From contig NZ_JARXYR010000002.1 of assembly GCF_029893635.1 (NCBI RefSeq), positions 3,571,001 through 3,635,000 of the forward strand: a DNA stretch of 64,000 nt, read 5' to 3'. Shown here piece by piece: positions 36,401 to 46,480 of this stretch (within the stretch, counting starts at the first letter, position 1; the number at the start of each line of letters is the position of its first letter). The notes under the pieces were generated by a model that worked only from the letters and a program-made list of their open reading frames with translations, made no database searches and was not told where the DNA came from. The stretch is from Variovorax sp. TBS-050B. Its GTDB lineage: Bacteria > Pseudomonadota > Gammaproteobacteria > Burkholderiales > Burkholderiaceae_C. Both the position numbers and the translations under genes were made by a program.

Positions 36401-38469
36401 ACGATCTCGGCGCCGGCCGCGAGCGGCAGCAGCAGGTCGGGCACCGCCATGTCGAAGGACAGCGTGGTCACGGCGGCCAGCCGGTCCTCGGGCACGAGGC
36501 CGGACTTGCGCTGCATCCACTGCAGCAGGTTGGCCACCGAGCGGTGCAGCGCGCTCACGCCCTTGGGCAGGCCGGTGGAGCCCGAGGTGTAGATCACGTA
36601 GGCGCCGTCGTCGGGGCCGGCATCCTCGTCGCTCGGCGCGAGCGCTTCGCCCGATTCCTGCTGCCAGGCGGTGTCGCGGTCGATCTCGAACACCGGCGCG
36701 CCGGCGCCGCGCGGCGCGGCCGCGATGTCGGCGGTGGTCAGCAGCAGGCAGAGGTCGGCGTCCTGCGCATAGTGGTCGAGCCGCGCCTGCGGGAAGGCCG
36801 GGTCGAGCGGCACGTAGGCCGCGCCGGCCTTGAGCACGGCCAGCAGGCCGACGATCATTTCCAGGCTGCGCTCCAGGCACAGCCCCACGCGCCGGCCGCG
36901 GCCGACGCCGCGCGCGCGCAGCGCCCGGGCGAGGCGGTTCGACTGCGCATCGAGCTCGGCATAGCTGCACACGCGCGCACCGTCGCGCACCGCGGGCCGG
37001 TCGGGCTGCTGCGGCACGCGCGCGAGGAAGCCGGCCAGCGCATGCGGCGCGCCCTTCAGCGCGACGGGCGGCGGCTGCAGCGCGAGCAGCGCCTGCGTGG
37101 CCTCGGCGGACAGCAGTTCGAGCCGCCCGACGGCCTCGCCGGGTTCGCGCACTGCCGAGCGCAGGATGCACTCGTACATGTCGAGCCAGCGCGCGACGCT
37201 GGCCTCGTCGAACAGGTCGGCGTTGTACTGCGCCTCGATCTGCAGGCCGCCGTCGAGCGGGCGCAGGTTCAGGAACAGCTCGAAGTTCTCGTAGCGGCGC
37301 GGGATCGTGTCCTGCACGACCTCCAGGCCCCGGAAGGTCTGCGCGCCGCCGGCCACGTCGGGATCGACGTTGAACGCCACGCTCACCAGCGGCAGCCGGC
37401 TCGGGTCGCGCTGCAGCGAGAGCTTGCCGAGCAGCGCGCCGTAGGTGAGCGCCTGGTGGTCGAAGGCGTCGAGCACCGCGGTGCCGCAGGCGCCCATCAG
37501 CGCGTCGAAGCGCAGCTGGCCGTTCGCGGCGATGCGCAGCGGCAGCAGGTTGACGCAATGGCCCACCAGGCCCGGCATGTCGCGCGCGACCTGGCCCGAG
37601 GCCGGGATGCCGACCACGATGTCGTCCTGCGCGGTGAGGCGGTGCAGGGTGGCCACGAAGCCGCCGAGCAGGCCCGCGAAAAGGCTCGCGCCGGTCTTCG
37701 CGCTCATCGCGCGCACGGCGGCCACGAGCTTGCGGTCGAGCAGGCGCTCGGTGCGGCGCGAGGCGAAGGTGCGCGCGGCCGGGCGCGGATGGTCCACCGG
37801 CAGTTCCAGCACGGGCAGGGTGCTGCCCGAGAAGCGCTCGAGCCAGTAGTCCACGTGCGGCTGCATGTCGGGATGCGCGGCCTCGGCGGCTTCGCTGGCG
37901 GCGAAGGCGGCATAGCTCGGCGCCGGCTTGAGCGGCGTGCCGCCGTGGCCCGCCTGCTCCGCATAGAGCTGGCCGAGCTGCTCGGTGATGACCATCCACG
38001 ACCAGCCGTCGCAGACCACGTGGTGGGCCGACATGACGAGCTCGTGCTCGGCCTCGCCGAGCCGGTAGAGCGCGGCGCGGAACAGCGGGCCGTGCTCGAG
38101 CGCGAAGGGCGTGCACACGGCTTCCTCGTGCGCGCGCGTCAGAGCCTGCGCGCGCAGCTCGGGGGCGAGGCCGCTCAGGTCGTGGCGGGCGAGCCGGACC
38201 TCGCCCTGCTGGCCCACGAGCATGCAGCCGCCGTCGGGCGAGATCGTGGCGCGCAGCGCCTGGTGGCGCTCGACCAGCCGCTCGATGGCGCGCGCGAGCG
38301 CATCGGCGTCGAGCGCGCCGCGCAGGCGCAGCAGCACCGATTCGTTGTAGGCGAGCGAGGCCTCGGTGCTCATGGTGGCACCGAGCCAGACCTCGCGCTG
38401 CGATTCCGTGGTCGGAATCACGCACTCGACGAAGCCGCTCGCGGCGGTGGGGCGGAGAACGGCGTTCAT
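33474..38469 (-). CDS. Nonribosomal peptide synthetase C-A-T-C-T, interrupted by a one-base frameshift
   Basis: Read with one base removed near 36001-36004, this encodes about 1664 residues: condensation domain (HHVVCDG, about 151), adenylation domain (YTSGSTGLPKG, about 626; GYGPTETT), carrier (MGGHSLL, about 1016), second condensation domain (HHLIWDG, about 1214) and terminal carrier (DLGGDSLL, about 1586). The adenylation pocket reads D-M-P-Q-I-G-G-V-Y by alignment to GrsA; I cannot assign a substrate. There is no adenylation domain for the last carrier and no thioesterase. Without correction the protein breaks in core A6 (GEICIAGEG then a wrong frame), leaving an N-terminal piece and a downstream piece ending at 33474. 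Its ATG overlaps the upstream PKS stop (ATGA). Confidence 0.85.
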
Positions 38470-41400
38470 GCTGCAGCCTTTCCATTGATGAGGGAGCCGG
38501 CGCTGGTGCCGGCGGTGTCGGGCACGTACCAGAAGGGCTGGCCGTCGACGTCGCGGGCCAGGATGGAGCCGTCTTCGTCGCGCGGCCTGCGGTGGTCGAA
38601 GCCCGTCACCACGGTCGCGCGGCGCGGCAGGAAGCCGGACTCCTGCATCTCGGCCACCGAGTCCTTGAAGGCGCGCTGGATCAGCGCGATCTCCTCGGCG
38701 CCGTGCGCGCTGGTGAGGAAGCACGGGAAGTTGTCGAGGATGTGCACGCCGCGGCTGCGCATCATGGCGAACAGCAGGTCCTGCAGCGGATGGTCCTCGA
38801 GCCAGCTCACGCGCCAGAGCGAGGCGAAGTGGCGCACCGCGATCGGCGCACCCACCTCGGCGCACCATGCCGTGAGCTCGTCGGCCATGGCCGCGGTGTT
38901 CGCGCTGAGGCCGGCCTGCAGCGCCGGGCCGCACTCCTTCAGGTGCAGGAGCGCGGCCTTCGATGCGGCCAGCGCGAGCGGATGCCGCACGAAGGTGCCG
39001 GCGAAGTAGGTCACGCCCACGCCGGGGATCGAGTCGTCGCCGTACTGCCAGGCGCCGCCGTCGAGCGCATCCATGAAGGCGCGCTTGCCCGCGATCACGC
39101 CCACGGGCATGCCGCCGCCGATCACCTTGCCGTAGGTCGCGAGGTCGGCGCGCACGCCGAAGAGTTCCTGCGCACCGCCGAGGCCGACGCGGAAGCCGGT
39201 GATGACCTCGTCGAAGATCAGGCAGGCGCCGTGCTGCTCGGTCACGGCGCGCACCTCCTGCAGGAACTCGCGCGGCTGGAAGTCGGGGCGGCGGCTCTGC
39301 ACCGGCTCGCACAGCACCGCGGCGAGGTCGTCGGCGTTCTCGCGGATGAAGGCCAGCGCCTCGGCGGTGCCGTAGTCGAGCACGCGGATGTCGCCGAACA
39401 TGCCGCTCATCACGCCGGGCGCGGCGGACAGGCCGCGGTGGCCCTTGCCGGCGCGCACCAGCACTTCGTCGAAGGTGCCGTGGTAGGAGCCGGTGAACAC
39501 GACCACGGTGCTGCGCCCGGTGACCGTGCGCGCGATGCGCAGCGCGGCCATCACCGCCTCGGAGCCGGTATTGCAGAGCGCGGCCCGGTCGTTGCCCGTG
39601 AGTTCGCAGACCAGCCGCGTGACGTCGGCCGCGAGCGGATGCTGCGGGCCGATCTCGTAGCCCTCGTCGAGCTGGCGCCGCACGGCATCCAGCACGAAGT
39701 CGGGCTGCCAGCCGAACATGTTCATGCCGAAGCCGTTGAGCGCGTCGACGTATTCGTTGCCGTCGATGTCCCAGAGCCGCGCGCCCTTGGAGCGCTCGAT
39801 CACGATCTGGTAGGTGATCTCCTTGGTGATCGGACGGAAGCCGTTGACCACGCGCGGATCGGCCATGTGGGCGCGGTTGGCCTCGGTGAACTCCTTGCTC
39901 TTCTGCGTGCGCGCCACGTAGCGCCGCATGAAGGCCGCCAGGCGCGCCTTCTGCCGGCCGCTGGGCTCGGCGGTGCGCTGCGTGTGGATGCGCGCGATGG
40001 CGCCGAAGGCCTTGGTGACGTCGTAGCGCTGCGGCTCCTTCGAGGGCGCGGCATCGTCGGCGGGGACTGCGGCGGCGGCCGGCTGCGCGGGCTCGCGCGG
40101 CAGTTCGATCGGCGCGGCCGCGGCGGCCGGCAGCGGCGTGCCGGCGGCGCCCGAGAGCAGCGCGAGCTGCTGGCGCATGAGTTCCATCTGCTGCGCGACC
40201 AGCTGCGCGATCGGCGTGTTCGCCGCCAGGCCGGGTCCGGCGACCATCGGCTGGACGACCGCCGGCTGTGGCACAGGCTGCACAGGCGCGACGGCCGCCG
40301 GGGCCGGCGCGGCAACCGCTGCCACGGGCGCGGCCTCCGCCGGCAGGCTCTCGCGCAGGAAGGCGGAGAGCGCATCGAAGCTGCGGTAGTTCTCCATCAG
40401 CTGGCGAAAGCTCAGGTTGACCTTGAAGTGCTTCTTGATCTGGGTCGCGACCTGGGTCAGCGTCAGCGAATCGAGCCCGAGCTCGCCGAAGGCGGCATGG
40501 CCCTCGGCCTGGGCCATGTCGATGCCGGAGATGTCCTCGAACAGGGACCGCAGCCGCGCGTCGAGCGCCGGCGAAGGCGGCGCGACCGGGGAGGCGGGGG
40601 CGATGAGTGGCGGGGGCGCAGCAGCTGTCACGTTCGGCTCCAGGAAAGGGGTGGGTTGGACGGAAGGAACGAGCGCGGGCGCATCGGCCGCAGGCGTGCG
40701 CGGGGCCGCGATGTCGACCCAGAAGCGCTTGCGCTCGAAGGGATAGGTGGGCAGGCGCACGCGCTGTGCGCCGGGCCGCAGGGCGAGCCGCGAGAGCTCG
40801 AGGTCGGTGCCGCAGGCCCAGAGGCGTGCCAGCGCGAGCCGCACGTGGCGCGCCTCGTCGGCCGGCTCGCCGTGCAGCAGCGACACGGTTTCGCGCGCGC
40901 CGTGCTGGCGCAGCAGGGTGGCGAGCGTGTTGCGCGGGCCGACCTCGACGAAGAGCGGCCGTGCGGCATCGGCCATGGCGCTCTTCACCGCGGGCGAGAA
41001 GCGCACGGTGCCGCGCAGGTGGCGCGCCCAGTAGGCGGGGCTGGCGGCCTCGGCGTCTTCGAGCCGGCGGCCGGTGAGCGTGGAGAAGATCGGCACCGTG
41101 GGCGGATGCAGCGCCACCTCGGCCACCAGCGCCTCGAAGGGCGCGACGGCGGCGTCCATCATCGAGGAATGAAAGGCGTGCGAGGTCTGGAGCGCGCGGC
41201 AGGCGATGCCTTCCTCCTGCAGCGCCGCTTCGAGCGCGGCGACCGCCTCGAAGGGGCCCGCGACCACCGCGGCCGTGGGCCCGTTGTCGGCCGCGAGCGA
41301 GAGCGCGGGGTCGAGCCGGCCGGCGAGCGCGTCGGCGGCCAGGCGCACCGACAGCATCGCGCCGGGCGGCTGCGCCTGCATCAGCGCGCCGCGGCGCGCG

Positions 41401-44400
41401 ACGAGCCGGGCGGCGTCCTCGAGGCGCATCACGCCCGCGACCACGGCGGCGACGAATTCGCCGACGCTGTGGCCGATCAGCGCATGCGGCCGCACGCCGA
41501 GCGACAGCAGCCGGCGCGCGAGCGCGTACTCGACCGCGAAGAGCGCGGGCTGGGTGACCGCCGTGGGCCGCAGCGCGTCGTCGCCGCCGCAGAAGATGCG
41601 CTCGCGCAGGTCGAAGTCGAGCGCGCCGCCGAAGGCCTTGAGGCAGGTGTCGAAGGCGGCGGCGAAGACCGGGTCGTTGGCATGCAGCACCTTGCCCATG
41701 CCCGCGTACTGCGCGCCCTGGCCCGGGAACACCAGCACCGGCTGCGGCGCGCGCGCATCGACCTGGCCGCTGGCGCGCCAGGGGCTGTCGGCGGCGCGCA
41801 GCGCGGCCACGGCCTCGGCCGCATCGTTGGCGACGATCGCGCGGCGGAAGGCGTGCGCCTTGCGGCCGACGCCGAGCGTGTAGGCCACGTCGGCCAGCGG
41901 CAGTCCGGGCGCGGCTTCGAGGTGCGCGGCGAGCTGCTCGGTGGCGATGGCGAGCGCGGCCTCCGAGCGCGCCGACAGCGGCAGCACCTGCGGGCCGCGC
42001 GCGGCAGCGGGGGCGGGGCGCGTGGGCGCTTCCTCCACCACCACGTGCGCGTTGGTGCCGCCCACGCCGAAGGCGCTGACGCCGGCGCGCCGCGGCGCCT
42101 CGGCCGTGCGCGGCCAGCGCTGCAGGCTGCGCGTGACGTAGAACGGCGTGCGCGCGAAGTCGATCGCGGGGTTGGGCGCGCTGAAGTGGGCGGTCGGCGG
42201 AATCTGCTCGTGGTGCAGCGCGAGCGCGGTCTTGATCAGGCCGGCCACGCCCGCGGCCGTGACCATGTGGCCCACGTTGCTCTTGAGCGAGCCGAGGGTG
42301 CAGTAGCCGCGCGCGTCGGTGTGCTCGGCATAGGCGCAGGTCAGCGCCTCCACCTCGACCGGGTCGCCCATCGGCGTGGCGGTGCCGTGGGCCTCGACAT
42401 AGGAGATGCTGCGCGCATCGACGTTGGCGGCCGCCAGCGCGGCGCGGATCACGGCCGCCTGGCCGTCCACGCTCGGCGCGGTGAAGCTGGCCTTGGTGCC
42501 GCCGTCGTTGTTGACGCAGGCGCTGCGCAGCACGGCGTAGATGGTGTCGCCGTCGGCCTGCGCGTCGGCCAGCCGCTTGAGCAGAACGACCGCGGCGCCG
42601 TCGCTGAAGACGGTGCCCTGGGCCCGCGCGTCGAAGCTGCGCGTGTGACCGTCGGGCGAGAGCATCGAGCCCTCGTTGTAGAGGTAGCCGCTGCGCGGCG
42701 GGCAGGTGACCGAGGCGCCGCCCGCGAGCGCCATGTAGCACTGCCCCGTGCGCAGCGCATGGAAGGCATGGGCCACGGCCACGAGCGAGGTGGAGCAGGC
42801 GGTGTGCACGCTGACCGCGGGCCCGGTGAGGTTGAGCCGGTTCGCGACGCGGGTGGTGATGTAGTCCTTCTCGTTCGCCAGCATCACCTGGAACTCGCCG
42901 ACCGCCTCGACCAGATCGGGCCGGGTGGCGACGTGGCGCTGGAAGTAGGTCGCGTTGTACATGCCGGCGTACACGCCCACGGGGCCGGGCGCGTCGTCGG
43001 GCACGTAGCCCGCGCGTTCGAGGCATTCCCAGCAGATCTCGAGGAAGATGCGCTGCTGCGGGTCCATCAGCGCGGCTTCCTTCGGGCCGATGCCGAAGAA
43101 GGCGGCGTCGAAGTTCTCGATGCCCTCGACCACGCCGCGCGCCCGCACGTAGGCGGGGTCGCGGCGCAGCGCGTCGCTCACGCCGGCATCGAGCGTCTCG
43201 TCGTCGAAGAAGCTGATGGTGTCGCGGCCGGCGACGAGGTTGTCCCAGAACTGCTCGACGTCGGCCGCGCCCGGAAAGCGGCCTGCGGTGCCGATCAGCG
43301 CGATGGCTTCCGTCATGTCGGCCGGCGTGGCGCGCGGCGCGGGCGTGGTGCCGGCCGCGGGCGCATCGGCGGCGGGCGCTTCGATTTCGGCCGCGATCGC
43401 GGCCGGCGTGGGCTGGCGGAAGAAGAGGTTGGTCGAGAGCACGCGCGTGCTCTCGCGCTGCAGCTCGGCCAGCACCTGCAGCACCCGCACCGAATCGCCG
43501 CCGAGGTCGAAGAAGTTGTCGTTGCGCCCGACATTGCCGATGTGCAGCGCACGCGCGAAGGCATCGCACACGCGCTGCTCTGCGGCGCTGCGCGCTTCCT
43601 CGAAGGGTTGCGCGAGCGCCGGCCGCTCGGCCGCGGGTTCGGGCAGCGCGCGGCGGTCGAGCTTGCCGTTGGGCGTGACCGGCAGCGCGGCGAGCCAGAC
43701 CTGCGCCGCGGGCAGCAGCGCCGCGGGCAGGCGCGTGGCGAGGTGCGCGCGCAGCGCGTCCCACGAGAGCTTGTGCGTGCGCGCCACGAGGTAGGCCACG
43801 AGGCGCAGCTGGCCTTCGGCGTCGGGCCGCGCGACGACGGCGCAGGACTGGATCGCCGGATGCGCGAGGATCGCCGCCTCGACCTCGCCCGTCTCGATGC
43901 GGTGGCCGTGGATCTTGACCTGCCCGTCGCGGCGGCCGATGAACTCGATGGTGCCGTCGGGCAGCCAGCGCGCGAGGTCGCCGGTGCGGTAGAGGCGCTC
44001 GCCGGGCGCGCCGAAGGGGTCGGGCACGAAACGATCCTGCGTGAGCGCGGGCTGCCGCAGGTAGCCGCGCGCGAGCCCGTGGCCGCCGATGCAGAGCTCG
44101 CCGACCAGGCCGGTCGGCAGCAGCGCCATGGTGGGGCTCAGCACGCGCAGCACGGTGTCCTTGATCGGACGGCCGAGCGGGATCGAGCGCAGTTCCGGCG
44201 GCAGCACGCGCGGGATGCGGTGGGTGGCCGCGAAGGTGGTGCATTCGGTCGGGCCGTAGCCATTGCTGAGCGTGAGCGCGGGCAGCGCTGCGAGCGCGCG
44301 CCGCACGTGCGGCACCGACAGCGCCTCGCCGCCCGTGAGCAGATGGCGCAGGCCCGCGAGATGCCGCGGGTCGTCGTCGATCACCGCGTTGAAGAGCGCG

Positions 44401-45806
44401 GCGGTGAGCCAGGCGGTGTGCACCTCGTGGCGCGCGATGGTCTGCGCGAGGCCCGCGCCCGTGGGCACGCGCTCGCCGTGCACCACGCACACGCCGCCGT
44501 TGAGCAGCGGGCCCCAGATCTCGAAGGTGGCCGCATCGAAGGCGAGCGGCGCGGCGTGCAGCACCGCGCGGCCGGGCACGAGTTCGGCGTAGGGCGCATC
44601 GACGACCAGGCGCAGGATCGCGCGATGGCTGATCTCGATGCCCTTGGGCGTGCCGGTCGAGCCCGAGGTGTACATGACGTAGGCGGCCGATTCGCCGTCG
44701 ATCGCGGGCGTGTGCCACGGCGAGAGGCTGTCCGCGCGCGCTTCGCCTTCGAGGGCCTCGGGCGGCAGCGCGGCCACCGACGCGGGCACGAGGTGCCGGT
44801 GCTCGGGCGCGGCGAGCACCTGCCGCACGCCGGTTTCGTCGAGCATGTGGGCGATGCGCTGGGGCGGGAACTCCGGCGAGAGCGGCACGTAGGCCGCGCC
44901 CGCCTTCAGCACGCCGAGCTGCGCCACCACGGCCGCGATCGAACGGTCCAGCAGCAGTCCGACGCTGTCGCCCGGCTGCACGCCCAGTTGCTGCAAGCGG
45001 TGCGCGAGCCGGCCGGCGCGGCGTTCGAGCTCGGCGTAGCGCACCTGCTCGTCGCCCTGCGCGAGCGCCACCGCATCGGGCGTGGCCGCGGCCTGGCGGG
45101 TGAACAGGCCGGTGACGGTGAGGCTGCTGTCCACGGGTGCAGGGGCGCTGTTCCACGCGAACAGCTGCTGCGCGCGGTCGGCGGCCGGCAGGGTGCGGAT
45201 GTCGCCGAGCGGAGCATCGGGGCGGTCGAGCAGGTCGGCGGCGGTGTCCGCCACCGCGGCGAGCAGCTGCGCGGCCGATGCGGCGTCGAGCAGGGCTGCG
45301 GCGGAGGCGAGTTCGAGGCGGGGTGCATCGGCGTCGGCGATGAACCGGAGGGCGAGCGGCGCGCCGGGCCGAGGCAGGGTGCCGTCGCCGCGCAGCCAGA
45401 GGGCGGTGGCCGACGGTTCGGGCGTGTCGTTGGTGGCGGGGGGCTGGCGCCTTGCTTCGTCGAGCGCTGCGAGCCAGGTGCTCGCCGGCAGCGCAGGGTC
45501 GAAGGCTGCCGGGACGGCGAGGACGGCAAGGCCGTGTTCGCCCGGCAGACCTTCGTGCAGCACTGGCCGGTCCATGCCGAGCCAGCGGGCCTGCAGCAGC
45601 AGCCAGGCCGCCGCGAAAGGGGTGTCGGGCAGGTGCCCGCGGTCTGCAACCTGTTGCAACCGACGCCGGGCGTCCGGCGCCGGAAGCATCAATGAATTCT
45701 CATCAAGATCCTCTGAATTTCCGACATTCAATGGCGTCGCGAACAGGTCGCCCACGGAGGGCGGGGGGACTTCGAATTGGGCCGGAGAAACAGTTGCGAG
45801 TTTCAT
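38466..45806 (-). CDS. Hybrid NRPS-PKS: A-T-KS-AT-ACP-aminotransferase
   Basis: A 2446-residue megasynthase. Residues 1-220 look like a degenerate condensation-domain remnant without HHxxxDG. Then: adenylation domain (YVMYTSGSTGTPKG, about 375; pocket D-A-F-W-L-G-G-T-F, close to the valine code), carrier (FFDLGGDSV, about 769), ketosynthase (TACSTS, about 1004; EAHGTATPMGDP; KSNVGH), acyltransferase (GHSVGE, about 1445, and HAFH, about 1542, indicating malonyl-CoA), ACP (ELGLDSL, about 1777), an Ala/Pro linker, and a class III PLP aminotransferase (IFDEVITGFRVG; lysine in YGKVIGGGMP, about 2226). No ketoreductase. The order resembles MycA of mycosubtilin, where the aminotransferase turns a beta-keto into a beta-amino group. 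The ATG at 45806 was preferred to an upstream TTG. Confidence 0.9.
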   Translation of the reverse strand: MKLATVSPAQFEVPPPSVGDLFATPLNVGNSEDLDENSLMLPAPDARRRLQQVADRGHLPDTPFAAAWLLLQARWLGMDRPVLHEGLPGEHGLAVLAVPAAFDPALPASTWLAALDEARRQPPATNDTPEPSATALWLRGDGTLPRPGAPLALRFIADADAPRLELASAAALLDAASAAQLLAAVADTAADLLDRPDAPLGDIRTLPAADRAQQLFAWNSAPAPVDSSLTVTGLFTRQAAATPDAVALAQGDEQVRYAELERRAGRLAHRLQQLGVQPGDSVGLLLDRSIAAVVAQLGVLKAGAAYVPLSPEFPPQRIAHMLDETGVRQVLAAPEHRHLVPASVAALPPEALEGEARADSLSPWHTPAIDGESAAYVMYTSGSTGTPKGIEISHRAILRLVVDAPYAELVPGRAVLHAAPLAFDAATFEIWGPLLNGGVCVVHGERVPTGAGLAQTIARHEVHTAWLTAALFNAVIDDDPRHLAGLRHLLTGGEALSVPHVRRALAALPALTLSNGYGPTECTTFAATHRIPRVLPPELRSIPLGRPIKDTVLRVLSPTMALLPTGLVGELCIGGHGLARGYLRQPALTQDRFVPDPFGAPGERLYRTGDLARWLPDGTIEFIGRRDGQVKIHGHRIETGEVEAAILAHPAIQSCAVVARPDAEGQLRLVAYLVARTHKLSWDALRAHLATRLPAALLPAAQVWLAALPVTPNGKLDRRALPEPAAERPALAQPFEEARSAAEQRVCDAFARALHIGNVGRNDNFFDLGGDSVRVLQVLAELQRESTRVLSTNLFFRQPTPAAIAAEIEAPAADAPAAGTTPAPRATPADMTEAIALIGTAGRFPGAADVEQFWDNLVAGRDTISFFDDETLDAGVSDALRRDPAYVRARGVVEGIENFDAAFFGIGPKEAALMDPQQRIFLEICWECLERAGYVPDDAPGPVGVYAGMYNATYFQRHVATRPDLVEAVGEFQVMLANEKDYITTRVANRLNLTGPAVSVHTACSTSLVAVAHAFHALRTGQCYMALAGGASVTCPPRSGYLYNEGSMLSPDGHTRSFDARAQGTVFSDGAAVVLLKRLADAQADGDTIYAVLRSACVNNDGGTKASFTAPSVDGQAAVIRAALAAANVDARSISYVEAHGTATPMGDPVEVEALTCAYAEHTDARGYCTLGSLKSNVGHMVTAAGVAGLIKTALALHHEQIPPTAHFSAPNPAIDFARTPFYVTRSLQRWPRTAEAPRRAGVSAFGVGGTNAHVVVEEAPTRPAPAAARGPQVLPLSARSEAALAIATEQLAAHLEAAPGLPLADVAYTLGVGRKAHAFRRAIVANDAAEAVAALRAADSPWRASGQVDARAPQPVLVFPGQGAQYAGMGKVLHANDPVFAAAFDTCLKAFGGALDFDLRERIFCGGDDALRPTAVTQPALFAVEYALARRLLSLGVRPHALIGHSVGEFVAAVVAGVMRLEDAARLVARRGALMQAQPPGAMLSVRLAADALAGRLDPALSLAADNGPTAAVVAGPFEAVAALEAALQEEGIACRALQTSHAFHSSMMDAAVAPFEALVAEVALHPPTVPIFSTLTGRRLEDAEAASPAYWARHLRGTVRFSPAVKSAMADAARPLFVEVGPRNTLATLLRQHGARETVSLLHGEPADEARHVRLALARLWACGTDLELSRLALRPGAQRVRLPTYPFERKRFWVDIAAPRTPAADAPALVPSVQPTPFLEPNVTAAAPPPLIAPASPVAPPSPALDARLRSLFEDISGIDMAQAEGHAAFGELGLDSLTLTQVATQIKKHFKVNLSFRQLMENYRSFDALSAFLRESLPAEAAPVAAVAAPAPAAVAPVQPVPQPAVVQPMVAGPGLAANTPIAQLVAQQMELMRQQLALLSGAAGTPLPAAAAAPIELPREPAQPAAAAVPADDAAPSKEPQRYDVTKAFGAIARIHTQRTAEPSGRQKARLAAFMRRYVARTQKSKEFTEANRAHMADPRVVNGFRPITKEITYQIVIERSKGARLWDIDGNEYVDALNGFGMNMFGWQPDFVLDAVRRQLDEGYEIGPQHPLAADVTRLVCELTGNDRAALCNTGSEAVMAALRIARTVTGRSTVVVFTGSYHGTFDEVLVRAGKGHRGLSAAPGVMSGMFGDIRVLDYGTAEALAFIRENADDLAAVLCEPVQSRRPDFQPREFLQEVRAVTEQHGACLIFDEVITGFRVGLGGAQELFGVRADLATYGKVIGGGMPVGVIAGKRAFMDALDGGAWQYGDDSIPGVGVTYFAGTFVRHPLALAASKAALLHLKECGPALQAGLSANTAAMADELTAWCAEVGAPIAVRHFASLWRVSWLEDHPLQDLLFAMMRSRGVHILDNFPCFLTSAHGAEEIALIQRAFKDSVAEMQESGFLPRRATVVTGFDHRRPRDEDGSILARDVDGQPFWYVPDTAGTSAGSLINGKAAA

Positions 45807-45822
45807 GAATAAGCCTGGGTCG

Positions 45823-45993
45823 GTAATACGTACCAATAAATCGGAGTCGGAATAGAGCCATGCGGAAAGGGATTGGTCGCGTAGTACGTTTGGTCATATT
45901 TGGGTTGGCGATCCTAGGGGCTTTGCCAGGGCCGTTGGGTGCAAATGTTGGTCAAGTTACAAACGTGAATCAAATGTTACATAGACGTACTAC
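45823..45993. promoter_or_regulatory. Promoter region of the NRPS-PKS/polysaccharide operon with three GTARTACGT elements
   Basis: The AT-richer leader before the megasynthase start holds GTAATACGT at 45823-45831, GTAGTACGT at 45881-45889 and the inverted copy ACGTACTAC at 45985-45993. Repetition of a rare 9-mer in 170 nt suggests binding sites of a dedicated regulator, such as the LuxR protein at 18000. The rest of the gap up to 46480 shows no supported gene; a frame at 45860-46111 with a hydrophobic start was considered and rejected. Confidence 0.4.
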
Positions 45994-46480
45994 CCGATAT
46001 CGCTCAGAGTGGGTAGCCATAGCCAATTCCGGGCGCCGCGCGAGCTGGAAAAACACCGTTCGAGGGCTTCGCGAAACGCATCGAACCGGCGTGACCAGGG
46101 CTTCAATGTAGGAAGCAGGGGACGTTCATGCATGAGCGCTGCGCCCCCTCGCAGGGGAGACAATCGCCCCCTTTTGCCGCCCCCGATCCATGACAAAGCG
46201 CCTGCAGAAATGCAGAGCGAACAGGCGTACAAACGGGGTCGGACCCAAGGGGCGGGCACACGCGCCGCGGCGCACGAGGCAAGCTGGCGCGCAACACGAG
46301 TGGCTCCGGCGCCACAAGACTGAAACAGAGTACTTTGGGCCTAAATGGGGATGGGGAGAACAGGCCTGTTATTAATCAGCCGAGCTTGTAACCTTATTAA
46401 AAAACTCCGCTCAGCGCGTCGACGCCGTGTAATTCTTATGCAATAGCCGCCCGTGGCCTGACCGTTCCAGAGGAGTCCAA

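Noticed and set aside
32752..45156. A continuous open frame of over 4000 codons on the minus strand.
   Set aside because: It strings together an out-of-frame shadow of the NRPS-PKS, the true N-terminal part of the NRPS, another shadow past the frameshift, and the PPTase. It arises from high GC and is not one protein.
45807..45836. Upstream TTG start extending the NRPS-PKS by ten residues.
   Set aside because: The ATG at 45806 is a better start and the extension shows no conserved residues.
45860..46111. Possible small exported protein with a hydrophobic start (VVRLVIFGLAILGALPG).
   Set aside because: No ribosome site, no protein-like composition after the first 30 residues, and it overlaps the repeated regulatory elements.
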